NCBI GenBank assembly: GCA_030062745.1
Contig: CP099845.1
Span: forward strand, 20,230,056 to 20,294,055
Length of the DNA: 64,000 nucleotides
Source of the DNA: Capitulum mitella
Taxonomy: Eukaryota; Arthropoda; Thecostraca; Pollicipedomorpha; Pollicipedidae
Direction of reading: 5' to 3'
The notes under the pieces are model-generated. The model did no database searches, was not told the origin of the DNA, and was given only the letters and a program-made list of their open reading frames with translations. Shown in pieces: positions 12,479-23,990 of the stretch. The stretch's first letter is position 1; the number at the start of each line of letters is the position of its first letter. The translations under genes and the position numbers were made by a program.

Positions 12479-13170
12479 GTGAGCGCTCCTCAGGCTTTCC
12501 GGATCCCCTCAGATCTTTTCGTCGACACTTCATCGTTTGTCTGTCAATGCACCACAGAGCTGAGAAATCGTGCACAGCAGTTGTCTTGGCCTGAATCCGT
12601 CACTGCCAGGTCAGGTGTCGGCTATGGCCGTGGGCGCGGTCCGGCCCACCTAGCACGGCTCGCGGCGCCTGAGTGCATTCGTGAACGGAGCTCGGATTTT
12701 GCCATTGCAGCGAGAGCACGACGACATCTAGACGTGCTAGAAATGAAAATATCCAACGAAATGAAGCATCATCGACTGAATGTACCACCGTGGACTCCGA
12801 AGGCTCCTCGTGCAATACTTCTCTCTATATTATCAAAGAAAGACTGCGTTCCTAACGAAATGCTGATGGCCTTCTGCGAAGTCCAAGGCAACCATTAGTC
12901 CTACGCGTTCTTTTGCACAGATGGGTCGAAACTCGAGTCGGCACGCGTTTTTCTTTTTCATGACATATATTTTATTGATCGACTACCGTACAAGACAAAT
13001 GTATTTTATGCAGAACTCTTTGCGATTTTACGAGCTGTGCAGTACGTTGTCTCCAGACGCGTTTAAAAAGAAATAATATGCGGTGATAGCAAGTCAACGC
13101 TGCAGTGCACACAGAGCACAGATGACTTACGTCCAATCGCTATGGCTATTAAACAGATATTTCATGAAAT
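12479..13170 (+). mobile_element. I/Jockey-clade LINE fragment with RNase H domain
   Basis: The plus strand encodes the end of a LINE ORF2. The linker NVPPWTPKAPRAI is followed by an RNase H core with FCTDGSK (first catalytic Asp), YAELFAILRAVQYV (catalytic Glu helix) and GDSKSTLQC (third Asp segment). Reading requires crossing a stop at about 12896-12898 and a frame change, so it is dead. The left border is obscure and the right side runs into a minisatellite. An RNase H domain of this form belongs to the I group of LINEs. Confidence 0.75.
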
Positions 13171-13184
13171 CTACACAAATGGTA

Positions 13185-13570
13185 CTACGCTAAAATGGCG
13201 AATGTCTTTTTGGCGAATGCTAGATGATGAATGCTGAATGGCGACAAGTAAAAATGGCGGCATGCTAAAATGACGAACGGCCAAATGGCAAATGGCCAAA
13301 TGGCGACATGTAAAAAGGGCGACATGCCAAAATGGCGAACAGCTAAATGGCCAATGGCCAAATGACGACGAGCCAAAAAGACCACATGCCAAAATGGTGA
13401 AGAACTAAATGGTGAATGGTTAAATGACGACGTGTGAAAAGACGTCGTCATAATACCAAATACCAAAATGACGAAAGGCTAAAAGGAGAACGGCCGAATG
13501 GCAAAGTGTAAAAAGTCAACATTGAAAAATGCCGAACGGATATATGGCAAAACGGCCGAAAAATGGATAA
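13185..13570. repeat. Degenerate ~15-bp minisatellite
   Basis: Units resemble CGAATGGCCAAATGG and CGACATGCCAAAATGG, mostly 15-16 bp and imperfect, over nearly 400 bp. Because the unit is near a multiple of three, the minus strand stays open and gives a pentapeptide-like repetition (HLAIG, HLAVR, HFGMS). That is a by-product of the period, not evidence for a protein. Confidence 0.75.
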
Positions 13571-14155
13571 ATGGACAGGACCGTCCAGTGCCAGGACAGC
13601 CCTCTAGTGAGTGGCCAAATGGCCACTGTATAATAATGAGCCTCCTACGGGACTCGAGCCCGGTGCCATAGTACCCAAGTGTCTGATCTTATCCCCAGGA
13701 CATGAAATAGTTTGTGTGAAGTTGCTTATGATGTGCTCCACCTGTCGTCTCAGCATCTAGCAATGCGAATGGAATGGGTGAAATGGATGGAATGGAATGT
13801 CATGGAACGGCAAGAACGGAGAGAAAAAAATAGGAACAAAATCGAACGGCAATCGATAGCCCTCGTCACTGTCCATCTCTCTTCCCCAAAAGAACACCAC
13901 AGGTGTTGGCCTGTGTCACGTGATAGATTCTTAGCGAGGCATGAAAGAGTTCTCAACATTTTCTGTCCGCCCCCGCCCCTCTCGTTCTTGCCCATCACTC
14001 CAGGGGACCACTGAGCTGGGGCACTCTATCCGGTCCGGACTGTCGAGACTGCTTCAGTGCATCCTTACGCACTGCCGATACCTACTGACTGTCTGTCAGT
14101 AGATTCCACGGGCAAACAAGTCACAAATCATTTCATCCAAAAATAAACCAAACCG
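13570..14155. other. Unassigned stretch
   Basis: Contains an ATGG-rich patch at about 13765-13815 and no recognised gene. A short tRNA-like B box on the minus strand near 13640 lacks a convincing A box. Confidence 0.3.
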
Positions 14156-14159
14156 ACAG

Positions 14160-15620
14160 TCACGCGACAGCTGTCTCAGCGCGAGATAAATCCCTGCAAA
14201 GAGATTCATCTGGTAGCCGATGGCAGGCGAAGGATAGGTATCGAGCGACAGTAACAAATGGCCGGGGGTGAAAGTGATCCTTTAAAGATAGCACAACATG
14301 GTCGCACGACACCTCACCAGGTCTCGTATCAGCCAGAAGAGATCGTACTGTACCCGCAAACACGGGATCCGATGTTGCTCAGCAGCATCGTCCTTCTCTT
14401 CACATCGTCTTCGGTGTCGTTCGTCACAAAAAACTGATTGAGACGCTCGACATACTCCTCCCTATTCCCATTCCTACAGACAGAATCTACGGACAGATCC
14501 TTCAGGCTTTCCGCAACGGAGACCATCCTTCAGTGAGTTTCACCACTGGACGATGGGTTCAAGGTACAAACAACAATGTCTGCTTGACATCAGTCTGAGC
14601 CCAAATCCATCCAGGCAAGCCATTCGGATTTAATTTATACTATTAATTAATCCAGGTCTGATTCAGAGCAAGCTGTTGGCGAAGTCTAACCCATCATTCA
14701 GAAAGCGGTTGAGATGGCTGTAGCTATGGAGACCGCGGGGCACAGCCTACAAGAGCTGACCCGATCATCTTCAGCCGGATTACCGGCTGAGTCGCCGCTG
14801 TCGGAGGAAGACGTTCATCGCGTCCAGAAGTCGGTTGCGTCTCGGTCAGCGAGGCCTGTGCGCGCGCAGTCGCAGCTCTGGCATCCTAGAGGAGACTGGC
14901 AACCAAGTAGGACAAACCTAAGCGCTGATGTCGGGCCACAGAGATGTTGGCGGTGCTTGCGCGGCGAGCACGGCGAGGATGTTTGTCGATTTCAGCGGAG
15001 GCGTTGTTTCCAGTGCGCTAAATTGGCAGCACGAGCGCCGCCCATCGGGCGGGTACAACGAAGAACATCGACACGGCTGGTCAGGTTACGATGGATCATC
15101 GGGTGATGACGAAACCGATGGATTTACTGGCGATGCTGCCGTCGCTAACCTGTTAACATGTTCCTCAGGAAGCGTCAAGGAGGCCCACCTCCCATCTTGT
15201 TCAGTGTGACTCTGAATGGTAAAGCTGTGCAGATGGAATTGGACACCGGCCCCCATGTCCGTGTGCTCTCATCGTCTAGTCAAAGAGCTGTGGCCCAAGA
15301 GTTACAGTATTCTGCATCCTTGCAACATGTTCCTTCGCTCGTTTTCTGGAGAGAAACTTATTGTAAAGGGGAGGCTGTCATGGATGTTCGCTACGGTGAA
15401 TCGGACTATATGTTTCCCCTGACTGTTCTTGAGGGGAACGGGCCTCTTTGGTTTCGAATGAACTGGCTTCAGGAGATCCAACTGGATTGGGAGGCGATCT
15501 ACTCTGTTTCCATAAATCCTGGCTCTGAGGCCATCGTTAACCCGCCCCCGACTGAGGGCGACGAGGGCGCTTTACTGCCCCATGGAATTTTTCCAAGGCT
15601 GCGAGAGAAAGAATGAACGC
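14160..15620. mobile_element. Ty3/Gypsy-type LTR-retrotransposon fossil (gag, zinc knuckle, protease)
   Basis: A gag-like piece lies on the minus strand at 14160-14530. Plus-strand pieces at 14710-15620 resemble a gag zinc-knuckle region followed by an aspartic protease with the LDTG-type active-site motif. The opposite orientations show internal rearrangement or two insertions. No reverse transcriptase, integrase or flanking LTRs were found. It is broken in several places and looks old. A rep-C copy begins at its right end, beside a TTAA. Confidence 0.65.
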
Positions 15621-16230
15621 AGCGCCACGCAACTTTGTGTACTTTTTGCTTGACCATTTTTACATCTAGTTTCAAACTTTTGATCTCAGGTCAAGGCAGG
15701 TGTCTGATCTAGAGCAGGTCAAGCCGACCTATGCCCAAAAAAGCTTAGCGTTCTCTAACGTTTTCGAAGAACACCTTATCACAAGAAAACTTTCAGTGGT
15801 TGTGATAAATGAAACAAATCCGCTGTCTCAGATTTTTGGACTTTCATGGGTCCTTGACGTAAGGTCAGTCATATTTTCAAGACATGCTGTTTTTCGGAAA
15901 TTGACGGAATTTTATTTAACGTTTTTAGTGTGGAGTGACGCAGACATCCAATTACCGTCAATAGGCAAAATATCAATGACTTCCAACCATTGATCTGAGG
16001 TCAGGTCACGAATAATTGTAATGAGCCAATATGCACCGCCGTCAAAATCGTCGATGAATTACTCAGAACGGCTAGATTTGTAATAAATTTGCAGAACTGG
16101 CTCGAGCAGTGACGAGCAATACCAAAAAGTTAAAAAAAGTTTAAAAAAAATGCGTATTTTGGAAATAAACAGGTTTTTGCAATTAAGGGCCCGCAAATTG
16201 TGTACATTGACAACTGCCGAGTTTTTTCCG
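15537..16230 (+). repeat. Dispersed repeat rep-C, copy 1
   Basis: Aligns to 20052-20740 in the same orientation. Both begin TTAACCCGCCC and then carry 'gtgtactttttgcttgacc', several AGGTCA motifs, 'tttagcg', 'gtggagt' and a shared AT-rich tail. There is no coding domain. The TTAA at the start suggests a TTAA-targeting non-autonomous element, but the far end was not defined, so the class is unsure. Confidence 0.65.
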
Positions 16231-16690
16231 AAATTTAACCTTGGAAAACCACTGCAAGAAACGCTAGGATCAACGAAAAAACCCTATGTCGCGAAAACAA
16301 AAAAACGCTAAAAATGATCCCTTTTAACTTCACACCACGTCCAGGTAAGACTCACGCCGGCAGTCGGTGCGAAAATCGATGTGTCCTTAATTCATCGTCT
16401 CCTCGTATATGTTGAACAAATAAGAGAAGTTAGAAGTGTATTGGCGTCTGTGGGCTTTTACCTGTTCGTTGGTGCATTTACCCTGACTTAATTAATCACA
16501 GCCCTTGAGATCCAGGCCGCTTCTCGGTTTCATGCAGTCGGCTGTGCAAAAAATATAAAGCGCGTAAATACCTTACATAGCAGTGAAACCTAAAAATGAC
16601 ACCAGTTGCGAGCTCTGCTTGTCACGAGCTTTCCAGCGGTGTGCTTATTTTGATCATATGACCAACCGTTCATGACTTAGAGGCGGGCGG
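16230..16690. other. Unassigned AT-rich stretch
   Basis: No gene or within-window repeat recognised between rep-C and rep-R. Confidence 0.3.
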
Positions 16691-17097
16691 TCAGCGCCCG
16701 CGGTCACCCCACCCCCGCCCCAGTCAAGTGCACTCGGCGCCGAGTGTCAGTCGGGTGCGGGTTAAGAGCGGAGTGCGCACTGACCAGCTTTGCGCACAAA
16801 TAGCCCGTTCCGATCGTCCAAGTGCGTAGTTAAGCGGGCCATTTAGCCATCTGTTGCCGCTATGCACACCACCTCCACTTTTCCCGCAAAATGATGCGCG
16901 CGCCTCGGCAGGTGCGGCACAACTCGCTCCCACCGTGAACTCCTGACGGCCACAGGCAGACAGCTGGTCGAAAGCCAAGGCAACTGGCGCCGTGACAAGG
17001 AAATCCAAGTTTTATTGTCGTACTGACAAGACTTGATACGAAAAATTTAGATACCCATACATCAACTCAGCCATAGACTTTTCTGCACCTCTGCACT

Positions 17098-17153
<56 letters not shown>

Positions 17154-17190
17154 ATTTATATCTGTACCAGGGAAGTCTATGGCTCAGCAC
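16690..17190 (+). repeat. Dispersed repeat rep-R, copy 1
   Basis: Matches 48540-48800 (+) and 52190-52565 (-). Shared blocks include 'tagttaagcgggccat', 'tcggcaggtgcggcaca', 'cccaccgtgaactcctgac' and 'aactggcgc'. It has no coding domain. The sequence after 'aactggcgc' could be a retroelement primer-binding region, which would make this LTR-derived, but no paired LTR was found. Confidence 0.6.
17107..17155. repeat. (TA)n/(TATG)n microsatellite
   Basis: Uninterrupted TA dinucleotides run to about 17141 and pass into TATG tetranucleotides, inside rep-R copy 1. Confidence 0.95.
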
Positions 17191-17501
17191 ATATGGCATT
17201 GTCAGTAATTAATCGGACATTAGGCATCGGTCGATTAGACGATTACACCATCGGTTTCTGAGAAGCGCACTTCGAAAAAATATACGCATCCACACAGATC
17301 ACAGAAGTGCACTGTCGCGTCGTCTGACCGCCTCTGCCGAATCGGATTTGTCGGCAGAGGTTTCTGCGCTTTGTCATTTCTGTCCGAAGAGCATAGATCA
17401 AGTCTCGGCATTCATAGATCGCAAAACATAGACCAAATTCGAAGCAATTGTAACAGGCTATGTGAAAGCTACATTAAAGCATTTACCATGGAAAAAATTT
17501 C

Positions 17502-17529
17502 CCTCTCTCTCTCTCTCTCTCTCTCTCTC
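17502..17529. repeat. (CT)14 microsatellite
   Basis: Pure CT dinucleotide run. Confidence 0.95.
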
Positions 17530-17539
17530 GGTAATTGCG

Positions 17540-17980
17540 GAGGGGAATGAGTTGATTGCAATCCCCTAGAAAAGGTAACGCAGGGAAAAATCACCTTTTC
17601 GGGCTTTGCATGACAAAATGCGCTTGAAATCCCTTTTAGTGTTTGAAGTTTACGAGATCGTGTGGCCAATGGTAAATACCTATTCGGGCGCATCCAGGAA
17701 TTTCTTAAGGAGGGGAGCTCGGTGTGAAATGGGATCATACGAAAACCGCCTGCTGTGAAGACGATGTGCAATGGTTTTCACGACAAATGCAGACCTAAGG
17801 GGGGGGGGGGGGAAGGGGCGGGCCCCCCGGACTTCCCCTTTGGTTGCGCCGGTGTACCTCTTTGATGCCTCAAAAATTAGGGGGACAAATTACCGCCTGT
17901 GGAAAACTGCTGGGAACATGTCTCCCGCGGCTACCGCAGAAATTACGCCCATGGCACTTCCATCAAAATATTAAGAGTGC
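17540..17980 (+). repeat. Dispersed repeat rep-Y, copy 2
   Basis: Carries the rep-Y blocks in order: 'tttgcatgacaaa', 'gaaatcccttttag', 'taaatacctattcg', 'gggggacaaatta', 'tctcccgcggct' and 'cccatggcacttcc'. Extra sequence, including a G-run near 17800, interrupts it in the middle. It is independent of the duplication. Confidence 0.6.
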
Positions 17981-18630
17981 CCGCAAAGATATCCAGCGTG
18001 CTATGGAGCTCGAACAAAACGGACAACGGCCATTCGTGGATGCGCCGGTACATCGATCGGCAGCAAGCTGAAGACAAAGGTATACAGGGAGTCGGCGACG
18101 TTTAACGCATTCTTAAAATACCTAAAGTACTTAAAATAAAAAATCAAACCACCCACCAGATATGAAGACTTGTTCTGTGTTACGCGCAGGCGGATGCGTT
18201 AGACGTCGTTGGCTCGGGCGAATGTTAGCGGCATTAGGCCGTTAACATTCACCTGTGCGGTACTGAGCTGGGGGTGCCAGAGGAGGACGTTACCCGGCAT
18301 GAGCCGCGTTTTTTCTCCACGTTCAAATGACTGGGGATGGCTGGCATTCAACGTCCTCCCTGTGTATCTCGAGAATTAATCATTCGATTCGGCGGATTCA
18401 AGCGCCAATCGATAGCATAAAACCTTGCGGTCCTGACACACATACATGTCTGAACTTCTGGATTACTGATGACGTCAAAGGTCAGATCAAGCACAAAAAA
18501 GTCATCATTTTCTAAAGAGTCGTCTAACGACTATGAAAAACGGACGGAAGTTTGAGTAGCAATATGTTCCTGACAGGTTTAATATATATGATAAGTACCA
18601 CTTGACACAAGATCGTAAAATATTAGTCAC
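17980..18630. other. Unassigned spacer with small nested inverted repeats
   Basis: Short imperfect inverted repeats are present, such as GAATGTTAGCGG against CCGTTAACATTC near 18220-18260, and GGAGGACGTT against AACGTCCTCC near 18282-18358. No gene recognised. Confidence 0.35.
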
Positions 18631-20051
18631 ACGCTGGGGCAAATTTGACCTCCGTTATAATGTGTCCCTGACCCATTTGACAAAGAGACCCTAAAAAAAC
18701 ACACTTTCAACAAGCCTTGTGCACAGAAAGCCTCGAAATAGCCCCCGGTATCATGTACATGCGACATTGCAACATTTTGCAGGTCCAAACTCGGACTACC
18801 AAGAGCACGCTGCTAGTCTCTGGATGACCCTACGGGTCAGTTGTCCCACACTGCACATTTCTGCGGAATGTTGAACATTGGAAAGGCCGGTAACTTCAAA
18901 CAGACGCCACCAGTTTACTCGAAAAGCTGAAACCTGCATTAAACCACCAAGGGCAAAACCCACAAAACATAATGCTGTGTTGAAAGAAACTGCCGTGTAA
19001 GTTGTACGCGTAGTTTGTTGGAAGAAAATTTGATGGTCTATCTGGCCATATTCAAAAAACAGTTTATTCAGTTACTTTTCTAAAATGTGTTCTTACTGGA
19101 CCCGGGAAATGAAAAATACACATTTGACTTAGGATGGCCTAACATCATAACATGAGGTCAGAGGAACCTCATATTGAACTCTCAGGTCATGACGACATGC
19201 AGTGCAAGCCACAATCATCTGAGGTTGTAAAAACACTGACAGTACGGTGGCGAATTAAAACTGATCTTCGGATCGCAAAACATTGTTGTCTTTATGGCAT
19301 CATTATCACGTGACCTAAAATAACCTCGTTTCCAATTTTTTCTCAGTATATTCACAATGAATGCAAGAAGAGGTACAGGACGCTGTGAATAATCGTTTGG
19401 GAGATACCAAAGAAATGCGCCTGGAAGGGGGCGTTAACCCCCCAATCATTTGCCTGTAAAATGATGACATTACTTCACTCGGTTTTCAGCCGAAAGAGAT
19501 TGGGAAACCGCAACCCCGGCGACCGAATGTTGCCGCAAGGTGCGGCCAAACATGCACTGGAGTCTGGATCTATTCGTCTATTTTCCTCTCGGACGTTCCT
19601 ATGCGTCCGTCATCACCGTGAAAAATACCAGAAGCTCTAGGGCTGGGGGGCAGGTGTCTCTTGCCGTTACTTGGAAAAACTCACACTAGCCTGGTGGTGT
19701 TACATGGACATCAACTATTTCAGATGGCTTTAGCCCGAAAACTATTAAGACGTCCCGACATATGTATCAGAGCTAGTGTTTATTATCGAATTCATTTATC
19801 ATTCGTTGACGTCCAACTCAGTTCGCCAACATCACGGTCATTGACCGTTCTTCGGAGGCATGCAACTAAAATACACCGGACGGAAAGCACTCTGGTTCGT
19901 GACACAGCCGGGACGGACGCCAGGCGCCGACAGCAGGCACGGACAGCTCAGGCATCGAAGACAAGTACCTCTAATCGGCAGAGGTGGGGGCTGCAGTCGA
20001 CCTCGCAGCCGAGTCGGCCGCCGGTCGCAGACGAGGGGGGCGGTCTGCCGG

Positions 20052-20740
20052 GATTAACCCGCCCACGACTGGGGGGAGGGGACGGCTGAACTGTGGTTTT
20101 TCTAGGATTGCGAGAGAACGAACAAACATAGAGCCACGAAACTTCATGTACTTTTTCCTTGATCATTTTTACACCTTGCGTCAAAACTTTGACTTCAGGT
20201 CAAGTCAGGCGTCTGATCTAGGTCAGGTCAAACGGAACTATGTCCCAAAAAGTTTAGCGCCCTCTAACTTTTTCGCAAAACAAGATATCACAATGATACT
20301 TTCAGGGATTAGTAATCTTCATAAATGCAACAAATATGCTATCTCAGATTTTGCTACTTTTCTGGGTCATTGACCTAAGTTCAAGCCCATTTTTAAGACA
20401 TGTCGTCGTTTTTTTTCTGAAATTAGCGGATTTTTCCTAACATTTTTAGTGTGGAGTAAAGCAGACATCTAGTTACCGTCAATGGGCAAAGTATCAGTGA
20501 TTTCAAGCCATTGACCTGAGGTCAGGTCACGAAGAACTGTTGTGAGCCAAAATGTACCACCGTCAAAATCAGCGATGCATTGTTCAGAATGGGTAGAAAA
20601 TGGCAGAACTGGCTTGCACAGACGTAAGTAATACCAAGAACCTCAAAAAGTTAAAAAAGAAATCGCATATTTTGGAAATAAATAGCCTCTCGCGAATAAA
20701 GCTCCGCCAATTGCATAGATTGGAAACGAATTGGTAATGG
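20052..20740 (+). repeat. Dispersed repeat rep-C, copy 2
   Basis: It begins TTAACCCGCCCACGAC at the left flip junction of the rearranged arm and aligns to 15537-16230. A related TTAACCCGC start occurs at about 24897, at the other flip junction. It contains several AGGTCA motifs and no coding domain. Confidence 0.65.
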
Positions 20741-20763
20741 ATTTTTGAGGAGCATTAAGATTG

Positions 20764-20985
20764 AGGAAGCATTAAGATGCCCGGAGGGCTGAGCGGTATC
20801 GTCGGTTCCCGGCAAGGGGGGGGGGCGGATTCGACCCCCCAGAGATTTCGAGATATGTAGTTCTCGAAACCTCTGGGGGGCGAATCCGCCCCCCCCCTGC
20901 CGGGAACCGACCATACTGCCCAGCCCACCGGGAATAGGGTTAAGCCCCGGGCATCTTAATGCTTCCTAACGACGTATAGAGGAAA
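20764..20985. repeat. Long near-perfect hairpin with TTAA-bordered GC-rich arms
   Basis: Two arms of roughly 95-100 bases pair around a centre near 20851-20862. Each arm contains GGTTCCCGGCA, a G-run/C-run, CGGATTCG and CCCCCAGAG. The right arm also holds AGGGTTAA and then left-arm duplication sequence. The paired part extends into flanking sequence (GGAAGCATTAAGATGCCCGG) on both sides, so it arose by inverted duplication of an element plus host flank. The left duplication arm shows the uninterrupted site near 5720-5745. Confidence 0.75.
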
Positions 20986-21207
20986 GCAGCGAAAGAAATA
21001 AATATACATCGCACCGGCCGCCGGGCTTACACGAACCAACCAACTCGTTCGTTATATGGGAGCCATGAACTCCTCCAACTAGGAAGGGACCGCAGACCTG
21101 GCGTCGTTGCTCAGGCTTTCAGTCGGAATGCTAAAAGGATGTTTGGGGTAGTGCGCAAAAAATGCCAACACAAGAACTCTTTGGAAATCAAAATTATTAC
21201 GCAGTAT

Positions 21208-21246
21208 TATTGCCGTTTGTTGCGATTTTATCGCAACAAACGGCAA
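21208..21246. repeat. Perfect short hairpin, 18-bp arms with 3-bp loop
   Basis: ATTGCCGTTTGTTGCGAT, then TTT, then its exact reverse complement. It sits exactly where homology to the left arm (5490-5750) ends, so it marks a rearrangement or transposon end. Confidence 0.85.
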
Positions 21247-21613
21247 TCGATTTGCCATGATGTGAACCACATTTCTATAAAAAGAAATTCTTAAAATTTT
21301 GAGAAATGTGGATACAAGGGTGCAAAAATATCCAAATTAGGGGTATTTTTGGACTTCTTATACCTTTGATGTTAACGGACCAATTTCGATGAAACTGACA
21401 TGAATCGAGAGATTTTGGATAGGACTTTTACCATTGGTAGACACATCTGAAATTTTGATAAAATTCATGGGCGTTCACAGGATTTTAAAAACAGGAGGAT
21501 TAGTTTTCCAACAAGTGAATGAACAAGAAAGACAAAAACACTTTTGGCTTCTGCTAGTCATGTTACGCCAAAGAAGTACAAATCGCATCACATTGTTTGT
21601 ATAATGTCACCAT
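21246..21613. other. Right-arm-specific sequence, unassigned
   Basis: AT-rich, without recognised domains, and absent from the left arm. Confidence 0.35.
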
Positions 21614-22190
21614 AGGCGGTGCCAGGGACATGAAAAAGGGGGAACTGTTATGATCACACGTTCTCTAGATCAACTTGTGACCTTTGACCTTAAATGACCT
21701 CCAGTGACCTTGGAGTCACTTGGAATGATCTCGTGTGCATTCCATATCAACTGTAAACGTTTTCAATCATTTGAACTCACCCTATTTCAAAAATTCCATT
21801 TCATGGCTATTGCGATATAGGGTACGCGCACTGACATTTCAGGTCATAACTCCGTGACCCGACCTGATATCAAGCCGAAACTTGATACACAAGTAGAGGG
21901 TATCCTTCTACGTCATATGTATTCTAGGTTTGGCATTTGAAAAAACAGCACCGAAATTATTGCAATAAAACCAAACTTTGGCCTTTGACCTTGACCTGAC
22001 CTTGTAAAGGGACCTTAGATGAACAAAATTATATCTGCTCTTTGCCTAACTGTTAAGCTATACACCCATATAAAGTTTTAAGTTCTATCTTAAAAAGGCC
22101 GTTTTTGGCAGACATTTTCCTTTTACCCCCAGCATGGCCAAAAATGGCATGAGGTGCCTCCCAAAAACGTTGCCCGGCTCCGCCCCTGAG
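21613..22190. mobile_element. Possible non-autonomous DNA element with AGGCGGNGCC-type ends
   Basis: The left end reads ATAGGCGGTGCCAGGG; the reverse complement of the right end reads CAGGGGCGGAGCCGGG. These similar inverted ends fit a common animal non-autonomous element type. The interior has several TGACCT motifs and no coding domain. Target-site duplication is not clear. Confidence 0.45.
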
Positions 22191-22646
22191 CAAAATAGAA
22201 TTTGGAAATTCTGTCACGGCACTTACAAAGAATAGCTAGGAAAAGTCGCCAAGTTTTGTGAAGCTGCGTTGAAAAGCCTGGAATTCACAAGCGAAAAACC
22301 CGAGGGGGGGGCGGATTCAGCCCCCATCCCCCTGCCGGGAACAGGGTTAAGAGCGAAAAAAATTCGCCACGACTAAAGCTTCGACTTCAAATGGATTATT
22401 TTTTTTTAATTTCTAACGCCCAGACTTCTAACACCGACGAACCCATGGAAACCAGATCAACTCGCTCAGAAGGCTGACCATGGTGCACCCTGTAATGTGT
22501 CGAACAGGCGATCACTGCGGTACAAATCTCTGGTCACGTTCAGCTGGTGGACACACGGACCTCGCCTCCATTTTGACCACCTCCGCGGCCAGAGATTGGT
22601 TGGGCTCAGTCGAATGAGAGACACTCTCGGGGCTCCGTCCGGACAA

Positions 22647-23070
22647 ACTTATTCATCACTAGTTGCGCCCGGACAACATCTGCGGCGACCGCACGGCGAA
22701 TAGCCCTCCAGACAAGGGACAACAACCGCCTCCAGCCCCCTACCCGGGATGTCTGTTGACCCGCTCGACACAGTCGCTTCTGGCGAGCGGCTCAGCGTGA
22801 TCAAAGAGATGTAGTACTGCTCGCCTCCAGTAGAGGCGCCAGTGCGCGGCAGCAGCAGGTCTGCGCCGAACAAGGTGACGTCACGTTTGGGAGCGGCGGC
22901 GGTCTTCAGGTCGGCGTTGGACGGCCGCGGCAGGCCGTGCAGAGGGAAAGCCAGCTGGAAGCAGACCTGGACTAGAGCTCGGGTCCACTCGGACGAATGC
23001 TTAACGCCACGACTGCTCCGTATGAGGCGAAATGCTTTACCGGTACAGGAACCGTGAGTTGGGAAAGCTG
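22647..23070 (-). CDS. Cysteine-containing open frame of unknown function, copy 2 (longest open)
   Basis: The function is not recognised. This is the best-preserved of three copies and is open on the minus strand for about 135 codons to a stop near 22647. In order it shows SSRGVKHSSEWTRALVQ, a hydrophobic run (VCFQLAFPL), a polar segment with KRDVTLFGADLLL, a core TGASTGGEQYYISLITLSRS, and a C-terminal cluster (VVVPCLEGYSPCGRRRCC) ending PGATSDE. No ATG clearly opens it. An AG preceded by a pyrimidine-rich run near 23071 could be a splice acceptor, so it may be a terminal exon. Copies at 5965-6470 and 51700-52110 keep the core but are broken. It could be a secreted cysteine-rich peptide gene or part of an unclassified mobile element. 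Confidence 0.35.
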
Positions 23071-23649
23071 CAATAGCTAAAAGAGTTTCCGTCGATTTAG
23101 GTTATCTCCTAGAGGTTCAGCACATTTTTTCAGATTATGTGGCCGTGGAGACATTTCAGGCAGGCCTTTTTAGAAGATCGGAATCTGTTGACGGCTCAAG
23201 TACCAAGTATTTTCAGGGGTAGCTGGTGCTGAAGGTGAATACGTCATTGGTTAAGTAGCAGTGTCTTTGAACCCCACTGTTTCATTTAAAATGTGTTCCT
23301 AAGGAAAATAAACGGGTCTAAACGCACGGACACCATGCAGGTTGCTACCACAAGAAGTACAAGAAAATGAATCACTTTATTTCTGCTACTTATAACAAAA
23401 ATGCATGTATACACGTACTGCATCTTACATCCATCCATTCAATGGTTATTACGGATTTGCGTCATTAACATACAAATCACCGATGAGACACTGCAAGCTG
23501 TAAGACAACGATATAAATAAGACACCGATAACAACACTACAAGCTACCTAGGTAGCAGCTGACGTTAAAAAGTGATGTTAAAAACGCAATGTATAGGCGA
23601 TGTAGGTAGCTTGACGTAGACAAAGACAGTGCGTGCTTTCCAATACAGC

Positions 23650-23990
23650 GAACATTTGGCATGGATGAAGCTACCGTTCAGAAATTTTTTTGGGGGGAAC
23701 AAGAAGACTGCAGTCAGTCAAGAATAGGTTGGGCCGGAAGGGGAGTAAAAACCACTTTTTGGGGCATTGCATGACAGACTGCAGCTGAAATCCCTTTTAT
23801 TAGATTTCAAAGACCAGGAAATTGTGCCGCCATTAGGAAATACCTGGTGACGCCTTCAAGGGGGACAAATCACCCCTTCTGGAAAACTGTGGGGGACGTG
23901 TCCTCCGCAGCCTCCGCAGAGATTACGCGCATGACATTTGGCATGCACTCCGTCCCACTTCCGAGTAATTTAACACGCGCTAGGGTGCGG
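23650..23990 (+). repeat. Dispersed repeat rep-Y, copy 3
   Basis: It is the right-arm counterpart of 7060-7420, with all rep-Y blocks in order. Confidence 0.65.

Noticed and set aside
13630-13700. tRNA-like segment on the minus strand (GGGCTCGAGTCCC B box)
   Set aside because: The acceptor and D stems do not pair convincingly and no A box is at the right distance; not called a tRNA.
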